Assembly (NCBI GenBank): GCA_023394415.1
Contig: JAEXAR010000014.1
Coordinates: 14,480 to 78,479, forward strand
Source: Bacteroidota bacterium
GTDB taxonomy: Bacteria > Bacteroidota > Bacteroidia > Flavobacteriales > Weeksellaceae
Length of the DNA stretch: 64,000 nucleotides
Reading direction: 5' to 3'
A program made the position numbers and the translations under genes. Below, piece after piece: positions 9,318-16,884 of this stretch. The first letter of the stretch is position 1; each line of letters opens with the position of its first letter. Under the pieces are notes generated by a model that searched no databases, was not told where the DNA came from, and saw only the letters and a program-made list of their open reading frames with translations.

Positions 9318-9338
9318 AATGCCTCATTTTGAGGCATT
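9318..9338 (+). terminator. Terminator of the ferredoxin gene
   Basis: A 9-bp stem (AATGCCTCA with TGAGGCATT) with a three-base loop is followed by a T-run. It separates the ferredoxin gene from serC. Confidence 0.8.
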
Positions 9339-9409
9339 TTTCGTTTTAAAGACATTACAAATCAAATAAATTAAAATGAACCGCAGAGCAATCTGCAAAA
9401 TGAGCAATT

Positions 9410-10468
9410 ATGAAAAAACACAATTTCAGTGCAGGACCTTGCATTCTTCCCCAAGAAGTTTTTGAAAAATCTGCAGAAGCAATTCTAGATTTTAACGGGA
9501 TCGGACTTTCATTGCTTGAGATTTCTCACAGAAGCAAGGATTTCTTGCCTGTAATGGAGGAAGCAAGAGCTATTGTAAAAAGATTGATGAACCTTGGCGA
9601 CGATTATGAGGTTTTATATTTAGGTGGTGGAGCAAGCCTACAGTTTGCAATGGTTCCTTTTAATTTAATGAAGGTAGAAAATGGAAAGGCAGCATATCTA
9701 GATACTGGAACTTGGGCTTCAGGCGCCATTAAAGAAGCCAAAAAAATGGGAACGGTTGATGTGGTTGGTTCTTCCAAAGAGCAAAATTATTCTTTCATCC
9801 CAAAAGATTATCAAGTTGGATCAGAATATGATTATTTTCACTGTACATCCAATAATACAATCTACGGAACACAAATGAAGGAATTTCCTAAAGTTGATAC
9901 ACTGATGGTTTGTGATATGAGTTCTGATATTTTCTCCAGAGTGATTGATTTCTCACAATTTGATCTAATTTATGCCGGAGCACAGAAAAATATGGGTCCT
10001 GCAGGTGTAACTTTAGTGGTTGTAAAGAAAGAAATTTTAGGAAAAACCGGACGCGATATCCCTTCATATCTGGATTATTCGCTTCATATTTCTAAAGAAT
10101 CAATGTTCAATACTCCACCTGTATTTCCGGTTTACGCAAGTTTATTGACTCTTCAACATTTGGAAAATAATGGTGGAATTGCTGCAGCAGAAGAAAGAAA
10201 TAATGCCAAAGCAACCCTTCTTTATGACGAAATTGATAGAAATCCACTTTTTGAAACATTTTGTGTTGAAGAAGACCGCTCATTGATGAATGTTTCTTTC
10301 AAATTAACTGATGATAGCAAAAAAGAAGCTTTCGATAACGCTTGGAAAGCTGCAGGAATCAATGGATTAAATGGACACAGAAGTCTCGGTGGTTATAGAG
10401 CAAGTTTGTACAATGCATTACCGATTGAAAGCGTACAAGTTTTGGTTGATGTTATGAAATCTGTTTAA
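9410..10468 (+). CDS. serC: Phosphoserine aminotransferase
   Basis: SerC converts 3-phosphohydroxypyruvate to phosphoserine with glutamate, using pyridoxal phosphate; the same activity may serve pyridoxine synthesis. The 352-residue product carries the start NFSAGPCILP, the PLP lysine in YAGAQKNMGPAGV (Lys193), and the C-terminal GHRSLGGYRASLYNA phosphate-binding segment. The ATG at 9410 gives the standard N-terminus. It is the first gene of a run with serA (31-base gap) and a DUF1015 gene, which implies one serine-synthesis transcription unit. No phosphoserine phosphatase (serB) is present in this run. Confidence 0.97.
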   Translation: MKKHNFSAGPCILPQEVFEKSAEAILDFNGIGLSLLEISHRSKDFLPVMEEARAIVKRLMNLGDDYEVLYLGGGASLQFAMVPFNLMKVENGKAAYLDTGTWASGAIKEAKKMGTVDVVGSSKEQNYSFIPKDYQVGSEYDYFHCTSNNTIYGTQMKEFPKVDTLMVCDMSSDIFSRVIDFSQFDLIYAGAQKNMGPAGVTLVVVKKEILGKTGRDIPSYLDYSLHISKESMFNTPPVFPVYASLLTLQHLENNGGIAAAEERNNAKATLLYDEIDRNPLFETFCVEEDRSLMNVSFKLTDDSKKEAFDNAWKAAGINGLNGHRSLGGYRASLYNALPIESVQVLVDVMKSV

Positions 10469-10499
10469 TAAAGAGTTTGAAATCTGAAATCAAAAAAAA

Positions 10500-11462
10500 A
10501 TGAAAGTTTTAGCAAACGATGGCATATCAAAAGCGGGAAAAAAGGCTCTAGAAGAAGCTGGAATTGAACTTTTGGAACATAGAGTGGCACAGGAACAGCT
10601 TGAGAATTTTGTTAATGAAAATAAGGTTGATGTGCTTTTAGTACGCAGTGCAACAAAAGTAAGAAAGGATTTAATAGATGCTTGCCCTACTCTAAAAATC
10701 ATTGGAAGAGGTGGCGTTGGTATGGATAATATTGATGTGGAATATGCTCGTGGAAAAGGAATTCACGTCATTAATACACCATCTGCATCATCACGCTCTG
10801 TTGCAGAAATGGTTTTCGCACATTTCTTATCGTTAGCAAGATTCCTCCATGAGTCGAACCGAATGATGCCATTAGAAGGAGATACACAATTCAATGTACT
10901 CAAGAAGTCTTACTCAAAAGCTGTTGAGCTGGAAGGTAAAACATTAGGTGTTATTGGTTTTGGAGGTATAGGAAAAGAAGTTGTAAAAATAGGTATTTCA
11001 CTTGGCATGAAAGTGAAAGTTTGCACAAGGCATCCTAAAACAGAAACGATTTCATTGGAGTTTTTTGATGGTCAGAAAGTTAATTTCAACATCACATCTA
11101 CCAACGATATGGAAGCTTTTCTGAAGGATTTGGACTTCTTAAGTATCAACACACCAAAAACCAATGAGTATATCATAGATAAACCACAATTTGATATGAT
11201 GAAAGAAGGCATTTTCATCGTAAATACTGCAAGAGGTGGTGTGATAAATGAAGTAACACTTATTGATGCCATTGAAGAAGAAAAAGTTGCAGGAGCCGCA
11301 TTAGATGTTTTTGAAAATGAGCCAACTCCGGAATTAACACTTTTGATGAACCCACAACTCTCATTATCACCACATTTGGGAGGAAACACTCTTGATGCAC
11401 AGGAAAAAATTGGAACTGAACTTGCTTTACAAATTATAGAACTCAAAAAGAAACTATATTGA
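10500..11462 (+). CDS. serA: D-3-phosphoglycerate dehydrogenase
   Basis: SerA oxidises 3-phosphoglycerate to 3-phosphohydroxypyruvate with NAD, the first step of serine synthesis. The 320-residue product has the Rossmann motif GFGGIG at 153-158. The catalytic triad is Arg245 (NTARGGVIN), Glu274 (DVFENEPTP) and His292 (SPHLGGNT). It is the short form that lacks the C-terminal ACT regulatory domain, so allosteric inhibition by serine of the E. coli type is not expected. It sits between serC and the DUF1015 gene, with only three bases separating its stop from the DUF1015 start, which suggests translational coupling with the latter. Confidence 0.96.
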   Translation: MKVLANDGISKAGKKALEEAGIELLEHRVAQEQLENFVNENKVDVLLVRSATKVRKDLIDACPTLKIIGRGGVGMDNIDVEYARGKGIHVINTPSASSRSVAEMVFAHFLSLARFLHESNRMMPLEGDTQFNVLKKSYSKAVELEGKTLGVIGFGGIGKEVVKIGISLGMKVKVCTRHPKTETISLEFFDGQKVNFNITSTNDMEAFLKDLDFLSINTPKTNEYIIDKPQFDMMKEGIFIVNTARGGVINEVTLIDAIEEEKVAGAALDVFENEPTPELTLLMNPQLSLSPHLGGNTLDAQEKIGTELALQIIELKKKLY

Positions 11463-11465
11463 TAT

Positions 11466-12707
11466 ATGCCGATATTTAAACCTTTTCGCGGGATAAGACC
11501 GAGTGACGATTATGTAGACCGCTTTCCGACTCACCCTATAGATAATTTCTCCCAAGAAGAAATTTCCAAAAAAGCCCAGGAAGATTCTTCATATATCCAA
11601 ATGATAAAGCCTTATGTTGTAAGTAAATCTAAAGATATAGATAGAAATCTCCGTAAAATAAGAACCAACTTTGAGGAACTTCTTGAGGATAAGAAACTTA
11701 TTCAGGATGCCTCATCTTATTATCTTTATGAGCAAATTCACCCAAACAAATCGGTTTTTAGAGGACTTTTGGGATTAACTTCTGTTGAAGATTTCTGGAA
11801 CGGAAAAATTAAACGTCACGAAAGTACAATTCCACAAAAAAAGGAAAAATTGGCTTACTACCTGGAGAAAGTAAATCTACAAGCAGAACCTGTTTTGCTG
11901 ACATATCCTTCCAATTCAAAAGTGGAACTCTTAATGAATCACGAAGAAAAGAATGTTCCCATTCTTAATTATGAAGACAGTAAAGGCATCAAACATAAAA
12001 TATGGCGTATTGATAATCGTCTGAAAATGCAGCAACTTAAAGAAGTTTTAGATAATGTTGAAGCATTTTATATTGCTGATGGTCACCACAGAATTGGTTC
12101 TACTGCATTGAACGCAAAACATCAGAAAGAAAAAAATAAAAGACATTCCGGAACAGAGCCCTATAATTTTGTATTTAGCTTTATCGTCTCTAATCAATCT
12201 ATAAAAATTCACGATTATAACAGAGTTGTGAGAGATTTGAATGGATTAACGCCAAAGCAATTTCTTGATGCACTTGAAAAATCATTCAACATCCACGAGA
12301 AAAACGAAACGGCCTATTTCCCATCTCAAAAATTCCATATTTCGATGTATTTGGATGGCAAATTCTATTCACTACACGTTAAACACGAATTACGCTCTTC
12401 GGATATCAATATGAATCATATTGACCATCATCTTTTAGATAACCTTATTTTCAATGATGTTCTAAACATTGAAGATACCGACAGTTCTGATAGAATTGGA
12501 TATGTTAAAGGCAACTCATCTGTTGAAGGCATTTTAAAAATTAAAGACGAAGTGGACAGTGGTAAATTTGCGGCCGGCTTCGGAATTTATCCCGTGAGTT
12601 TTAATGAAATGATAAAAATTTCTGACAATAAAATCAGTATGCCACCAAAATGTACTTACATCGAACCTAAATTAGTTACAGCTTTGGTAATGTATGATAT
12701 GAAATAA
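11466..12707 (+). CDS. DUF1015 family protein, third gene of the serine operon
   Basis: A 413-residue cytoplasmic protein of the DUF1015 family. Hallmarks are the N-terminal FKPFRGIRP, an IKRHEST segment near residues 115-121, and the strongly conserved ADGHHR motif at 204-209 followed by a helix. This last motif resembles the phosphate/nucleotide-binding motif of ParB/sulfiredoxin-fold enzymes, which include free-serine kinases; that is my inference. The gene follows serA after three bases, and family members are often found beside serA and serC in other phyla (recalled), so a role in serine or phosphoserine metabolism is likely. The actual reaction is unknown. It has no signal peptide. Confidence 0.9.
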   Translation: MPIFKPFRGIRPSDDYVDRFPTHPIDNFSQEEISKKAQEDSSYIQMIKPYVVSKSKDIDRNLRKIRTNFEELLEDKKLIQDASSYYLYEQIHPNKSVFRGLLGLTSVEDFWNGKIKRHESTIPQKKEKLAYYLEKVNLQAEPVLLTYPSNSKVELLMNHEEKNVPILNYEDSKGIKHKIWRIDNRLKMQQLKEVLDNVEAFYIADGHHRIGSTALNAKHQKEKNKRHSGTEPYNFVFSFIVSNQSIKIHDYNRVVRDLNGLTPKQFLDALEKSFNIHEKNETAYFPSQKFHISMYLDGKFYSLHVKHELRSSDINMNHIDHHLLDNLIFNDVLNIEDTDSSDRIGYVKGNSSVEGILKIKDEVDSGKFAAGFGIYPVSFNEMIKISDNKISMPPKCTYIEPKLVTALVMYDMK

Positions 12708-12739
12708 TTTTTTTAATTTAGTCTTACATAAAAAAGACT

Positions 12740-14095
12740 ATGAAGAAATTACTTATACTTCCGCTCTTTATGGGCGGAATTTTATTTGCTCAATCCAAAA
12801 ACGACTCAATCCAGTTTAAAAAAATATCGGATCATATCCTGTTAAAAGGTGAAGCTTATAAAGACCTTACCGAACTTACAAAAGGGATTGGCCATAGATT
12901 GAGTGGCTCTGAGAATTATGAAAAATCCATAAAATGGGCTGAAGCAAAACTGAAAGAAGCAGGTGCAGATAAAGTTTGGTTACAGGAAGTAATGGTTCCG
13001 GTTTGGGTTCGTGGTAAAGAATCTTTACACATCAAAACTTCAAAATCTGGTTGGAGAAATATCAAAATGCTCTCATTAGGAAATTCTGAAGGAACAGGAG
13101 GTAAAGACTTAACGGGAGAAATGATTATGGTTAATTCTTTCGATGATTTTAAGAAGCTTTCTGAATCACAGGTAAAAAATAAAATCGTTTTCTTTAATTT
13201 CGAGTGGCGACAAGATCATGTAGAACCTTTCAAAGCTTATGGAGAAGCAGGGATTTACAGACGTTCAGCAGCATCAGAAGTTGCCAAAAAAGGTGGTAAA
13301 GCTGCAATTATCCGTTCACTTTCTTCTGCATTTGATGATGAGCCACACACAGGATCATTAAGGTATGAAGACCAAGTTCCTAAAGTTCCGGCAGCAGCAA
13401 TAGGAAATCAATCTGCTGATGAATTGGCAATTCTTTTAAAATCACAGAAAGTTACTGCAAAACTTAACTCTAATTGCGGTATGAAAGAGGATAAACTCTC
13501 CTATTCAGTTATTGGAGAAATCACGGGTAAAAAAGATAACTCGGTGATCATTGCTGCGGGACATTTAGATTCTTGGGATGTTGGTGAGGGTGCTCACGAT
13601 GATGGTTCAGGTATCGTGCAAAGCATTGAAGTTTTGAGAACTTTTAAAAAATTGGGTATTCAGAATAATCATACCATTAGAGTTATCTGTTACGCCAATG
13701 AAGAAAATGGTGTAAGAGGCGGCTACAAATACTTGGATGAAGTAAAAAAATCAAAAGAAAAACATTTATTTGCTATAGAAAGTGATGCAGGTGGCTTTTC
13801 GCCAAGAGGTATCGCCATGGATATGTCGGAAGAAAAAATTGGCCAGATAAAATCCTGGGCTTCCCTATTTTTGCCATACGGAATTTATGATTTTGAAAAA
13901 AGACATAGCGGAGTAGATATTGGACCATTAAAACAATTAGGTGTTCCACTTGCAGGGCTTTTTCCGGATCCGCAAAGATATTTTGATATTCACCACACTC
14001 ACGAAGATACTTTAGATAAAGTTAATCGTAGAGAATTATTGCTGGGCGCAACAGTTATAACACAGTTAATTTATATGATAGATAAAAACTGGTAA
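12740..14095 (+). CDS. Secreted M28-family zinc peptidase
   Basis: The 451-residue protein starts with a signal peptide (MKKLLILPLFMGGILFAQ) and is exported. The C-terminal half is a co-catalytic two-zinc aminopeptidase or carboxypeptidase domain. Visible ligands are His275 and Asp277 (AGHLDSWDVGEG), Asp287/288 (AHDDGSG), Glu321/322 (YANEENG), Asp349 (IESDAGG) and His421 in FDIHHTHEDT. The segment before it (about residues 110-250) is a PA-like inserted domain. Family members release single amino acids or dipeptides from peptides in the periplasm. It is separated from the DUF1015 gene by 32 bases that hold a weak hairpin, and it ends at a strong terminator shared with the convergent RES gene. 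Confidence 0.93.
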   Translation: MKKLLILPLFMGGILFAQSKNDSIQFKKISDHILLKGEAYKDLTELTKGIGHRLSGSENYEKSIKWAEAKLKEAGADKVWLQEVMVPVWVRGKESLHIKTSKSGWRNIKMLSLGNSEGTGGKDLTGEMIMVNSFDDFKKLSESQVKNKIVFFNFEWRQDHVEPFKAYGEAGIYRRSAASEVAKKGGKAAIIRSLSSAFDDEPHTGSLRYEDQVPKVPAAAIGNQSADELAILLKSQKVTAKLNSNCGMKEDKLSYSVIGEITGKKDNSVIIAAGHLDSWDVGEGAHDDGSGIVQSIEVLRTFKKLGIQNNHTIRVICYANEENGVRGGYKYLDEVKKSKEKHLFAIESDAGGFSPRGIAMDMSEEKIGQIKSWASLFLPYGIYDFEKRHSGVDIGPLKQLGVPLAGLFPDPQRYFDIHHTHEDTLDKVNRRELLLGATVITQLIYMIDKNW

Positions 14096-14100
14096 AACAT

Positions 14101-14124
14101 AAAGAGCAGAAATTTCTGCTCTTT
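14101..14124. terminator. Bidirectional terminator
   Basis: A perfect 24-base palindrome (AAAGAGCAGAAA and its complement) lies between two convergent genes and can form a strong hairpin with U-rich ends in both directions. Confidence 0.8.
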
Positions 14125-14125
14125 A

Positions 14126-14578
14126 TTATTTTATGAAAAGTCTTTCATCAAAACTGAATTTTTCTTTCTTTCTGATTTTCACTTTTTCAAAATCTTTGTG
14201 TCTTGGATTTATTAAATAATTAAATTCTCCCTGTACCGTAGCAGAAGGTACTTTAAGAATTAAATATTTTAAGTCTTTCAGAAATTTATCACCAATTTTT
14301 TGTGTAGAATCCGAATGGGGAAAGGTTTGCCAGTCTTTTGGAAGTTTTTTAATTTCAAGAATTAAATCTTCAGGAATTTCAATGTGAATTAATTCAAAAT
14401 CCTTTGGTAAAATTCCCAATGGAATGTGCACTGCAATTTCTGTTACACATAGTGCTATAGATTGGGAGGTATAAAGTACTGCATTTCCTTTACTGTTCCA
14501 TCTACCACCAACAAGTTCTGCACCTTTACCCGATAAATCATTGGCATATAAAGATTTTGAAAGTCTGTAAACTACCAT
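14126..14578 (-). CDS. RES-domain toxin of a RES-Xre toxin-antitoxin pair
   Basis: The 150-residue protein has the Arg-Glu-Ser signature of the RES domain: GGRWNSKG, ALCVTE and KVPSATVQGEFNYLINP. Characterised RES toxins resemble ADP-ribosyltransferases and destroy cellular NAD+, halting growth. The gene starts on the last base of the antitoxin stop (TAATG), a translational-coupling arrangement. Length and motif spacing are normal, so the toxin looks intact. It ends at a strong bidirectional terminator. Confidence 0.92.
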   Translation of the reverse strand: MVVYRLSKSLYANDLSGKGAELVGGRWNSKGNAVLYTSQSIALCVTEIAVHIPLGILPKDFELIHIEIPEDLILEIKKLPKDWQTFPHSDSTQKIGDKFLKDLKYLILKVPSATVQGEFNYLINPRHKDFEKVKIRKKEKFSFDERLFIK

Positions 14579-15033
14579 TATGCTAAAATACCGTGTTCTA
14601 TTCTGGTAAGCTCATCCATCAATAGTTGAATGCCAAACGAATTTTTCAGGAGATCTTTTGGGAGACGTTTCCCTAATGCAAGATTTTCTGTATCTAGCCA
14701 AACTGCAAAATTTTCTTTATTGCCAAATACTTCTTCACCTCTTTGATGAAGAATTTCTATTTGAAGAATTCTTTCAGATTGAAGGGTGTCAAAAGTTTTA
14801 GATTCTTTTTGGTAACGGCCAAGAGTTTTGGTAGAAATATGTAAAAAATCTGCCCAATTTTGTAGGGTAAAAGTATATTTTTTAATAATTTTTTCAAAGG
14901 AAGTAAAGCTAATTCCTTTATTAACAGAATCTATAATGGCGTAAATCCCGCGATCATCTGGAATGCCATAACCATAAGCAACAGTAGGTTCAGAAACGGT
15001 TTTATTATCTTCTTTTTGGGTATATTTTTTCAT
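14578..15033 (-). CDS. Xre/MbcA/ParS-type antitoxin (DUF2384) of the RES-Xre pair
   Basis: The 151-residue protein has an N-terminal DNA-binding part with a helix-turn-helix (TFTLQNWADFLHISTKTLGR, about residues 54-73). A C-terminal DUF2384 toxin-binding part follows (ENFAVWLDTENLALGKRLP, then PKDLLKNSFGIQLLMDELTR). The antitoxin precedes the toxin, as in other RES-Xre loci, and would neutralise it by direct binding and repress the shared promoter. A direct repeat with internal dyads lies just upstream and overlaps the promoter. The stop codon overlaps the toxin start by one base. Confidence 0.92.
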   Translation of the reverse strand: MKKYTQKEDNKTVSEPTVAYGYGIPDDRGIYAIIDSVNKGISFTSFEKIIKKYTFTLQNWADFLHISTKTLGRYQKESKTFDTLQSERILQIEILHQRGEEVFGNKENFAVWLDTENLALGKRLPKDLLKNSFGIQLLMDELTRIEHGILA

Positions 15034-15053
15034 CGCTCATCAATTTTTCACCA

Positions 15054-15098
15054 CAAATATAAGACTTTTGTCCAGATAAAAAAGACTTTTGTCAGATA
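15054..15098 (-). promoter_or_regulatory. Promoter and operator repeats of the RES-Xre locus
   Basis: Read on the minus strand, TATATTTG (15061-15054) is a good TAnnTTTG -7 element 20 bases before the antitoxin ATG. Immediately upstream are two direct repeats that share AAGACTTTTGTC plus AGATA, at 15061-15078 and 15082-15098. Their starts are 21 bases apart, two helical turns. Each repeat contains the dyad GAC-TTTT-GTC. The position over the -33/spacer region fits binding sites for the antitoxin. Confidence 0.6.
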
Positions 15099-15109
15099 TT
15101 TATCCATAA

Positions 15110-15133
15110 AAAACACATCCTAAGATGTGTTTT
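15110..15133 (-). terminator. Terminator downstream of the dual isomerase gene
   Basis: A 10-bp stem (AAAACACATC with GATGTGTTTT) with a CTAA loop, followed on the minus strand by a U-run. It lies 60 bases beyond the isomerase stop and shields the toxin-antitoxin promoter from read-through. Confidence 0.7.
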
Positions 15134-15192
15134 GTTCATTTGAAGTATTCTTGAAATTAAAAATTAATAATAATTTGCAAGCTTTTAAAATG

Positions 15193-16272
15193 TTATTTTA
15201 CCTTAACAAGTTGAACGTCAAAGATCAACCATGCATTTGGTGGGATGACACCTCCTGCACCTCTTGCACCATATCCTAAATCTGGTGGAATAAGGAATGT
15301 TACTTCATCTCCTTCATTTAATAAAAGGATTCCTTCATCCCAACCTTTAATTACCATTCCGTTTCCTACAGGAAATTCAATCGGTTCTCCCCTTTTGAAT
15401 GAATTGTCGAATTCGTTTCCGTTTGTTAGTTTTCCGGCGTAGTGTACCGATACTATATTTCCTTTTTCTGCTTTTTTGCCGCTACCTTTTTTAGTGATTT
15501 TGTACATTAGTCCTGATGCTGTAGTTTGCATTCCGGCTTTTAATGTTTCAAACTGCTTTTTTGCTTCTTCCTCTTGTTTTGCAACATAAGTTTTATTTCT
15601 TTCTTGAATTTTTCCTTTTCCTTCATCAAAAAGTTTTGCTGCATCATAATTTTTATAAGCGTCACCTTTACCGAAAACTGAAACTTTTTCTAAAACCACA
15701 TCTGTTTTTGGCTTGTCTTGAGCGCCTTTTTCAACTTTAGCAATTTCATCAATAATGTTTTCACCATTTACAACTTTTCCAAAAATAGTGTGTTTCCCGT
15801 CTAACCAAGGTGTAGCAACCTGCGTGATAAAAAACTGCGAACCATTGGTATTAGGACCAGAATTAGCCATTGAAAGAATTCCTTTTCCTGTATGTTTAAG
15901 GTCATTTTTTTCATCTTCAAACTTATATCCCGGATCTCCCATTCCTGTTCCTTTTGGATCACCACCTTGAATCATAAAATTTTCAATCACCCTGTGAAAA
16001 ATGGTTCCATCATAGAAAGGAACACCTTTCGCTTTAGCTTTGTTGTCGATTTTGCCTTCTGCCAATCCAACAAAATTTGCTACCGTAACCGGAGATTTTT
16101 GGTCTTCAAGCTTTACAAGCATATTTCCTTTTGAGGTTTGTAAATTTGCATACAGTCCGTCATTCAGACCTTCATAAAGTTCTTTGTCTACGTTCATTTT
16201 TTTATATATTGGTGTACAACTAATTAAGGATACCATCCCTAATGTGATTAATAATTTCGATTTAAATTTCAT
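15193..16272 (-). CDS. Lipoprotein with cyclophilin and FKBP prolyl isomerase domains
   Basis: The 359-residue product is a predicted lipoprotein (lipobox SLISC, Cys19) with two unrelated peptidyl-prolyl isomerase domains. Residues about 40-200 are a cyclophilin (FHRVIENFMIQGGDPKGTG, SQFFITQVATPWLDGKHTIF). Residues about 250-359 are an FKBP (VSVHYAGKLTNGNEFDNSF, LGYGARGAGGVIPPNAWLIF). A lysine/glutamate-rich helical linker joins them. Dual-family immunophilins with cyclophilin first are known from Flavobacterium relatives. The role is folding of exported proteins in the periplasm. It lies nine bases downstream of the GldI-like gene on the same strand, so the two form an operon of envelope isomerases. 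Confidence 0.93.
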   Translation of the reverse strand: MKFKSKLLITLGMVSLISCTPIYKKMNVDKELYEGLNDGLYANLQTSKGNMLVKLEDQKSPVTVANFVGLAEGKIDNKAKAKGVPFYDGTIFHRVIENFMIQGGDPKGTGMGDPGYKFEDEKNDLKHTGKGILSMANSGPNTNGSQFFITQVATPWLDGKHTIFGKVVNGENIIDEIAKVEKGAQDKPKTDVVLEKVSVFGKGDAYKNYDAAKLFDEGKGKIQERNKTYVAKQEEEAKKQFETLKAGMQTTASGLMYKITKKGSGKKAEKGNIVSVHYAGKLTNGNEFDNSFKRGEPIEFPVGNGMVIKGWDEGILLLNEGDEVTFLIPPDLGYGARGAGGVIPPNAWLIFDVQLVKVK

Positions 16273-16281
16273 ATTTTTTGT

Positions 16282-16791
16282 TTAGTTCAATACTTTCAGT
16301 TTGATGATTAATGGCATATCATTCGGAATTTTATCGTTATCTCCATAAGTTCCGTATGCTAAAAGCGAAGGCACTAAAAGTATAGCTTCATCTCCTGGCT
16401 TCATATAGCGCAAAGCATCGTCTATAGCTTTTAGTTCTTCAAATTTACCGAGATATACATCGTTGGCAATTTTGGGTTTTTCATAGAGTTTTACTCTATC
16501 AAAATCATAAATATCATATTGGTAAGACAGTCTTTCGCCGTCACTTCTTTTGGGATTCTGTCTTAATGCATCTTTATCTATCCAATAGCCTAAACCCATT
16601 GTAAAAAACTCTTCTTTTTGTTGGCCAATCCAATCTTGAATTTGTTGTCTTTCAAGTTCATTCAAAGATTTTGAACGATTTTTGGATATCTGTAAGTCTT
16701 TCTCTGAAAGCACACCTCCAACCGGTGGATGTATCGGTTGTTTAGCACAAGAAAACACAGACATTACTGCAACAAAAACAATTTTTCTCAT
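16282..16791 (-). CDS. gldI: GldI-like FKBP-type prolyl isomerase lipoprotein
   Basis: The 169-residue protein has a lipoprotein signal (SVFSC, lipid-bearing Cys15) and an FKBP-type domain in its C-terminal half (YMKPGDEAILLVPSLLAYG, DMPLIIKLKV). The preceding region (ELERQQIQDWIGQQ, FFTMGLGYWI) matches the extended N-terminal part of GldI, an isomerase needed for gliding motility in Flavobacterium johnsoniae. In non-gliding relatives the same protein is retained, probably for folding of type IX secretion or other envelope proteins. It is upstream of and close to the dual isomerase gene. GldI is the best name, but a generic FKBP lipoprotein is the alternative. Confidence 0.75.
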   Translation of the reverse strand: MRKIVFVAVMSVFSCAKQPIHPPVGGVLSEKDLQISKNRSKSLNELERQQIQDWIGQQKEEFFTMGLGYWIDKDALRQNPKRSDGERLSYQYDIYDFDRVKLYEKPKIANDVYLGKFEELKAIDDALRYMKPGDEAILLVPSLLAYGTYGDNDKIPNDMPLIIKLKVLN

Positions 16792-16838
16792 AAAGTTTTG
16801 CGAAATTACTGATTTTTATCGAGAATATTTAAATCAAA

Positions 16839-16862
16839 AAACCGGGAATATTTGCCCGGTTT
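16839..16862 (-). terminator. Terminator of ilvE
   Basis: An 8-bp stem (AAACCGGG with CCCGGTTT) has an 8-base loop that can pair further. On the minus strand it is followed by a U-run, so it closes ilvE before the gldI-like gene. Confidence 0.75.
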
Positions 16863-16884
16863 ATGATTTTATTTCAAAATAATA

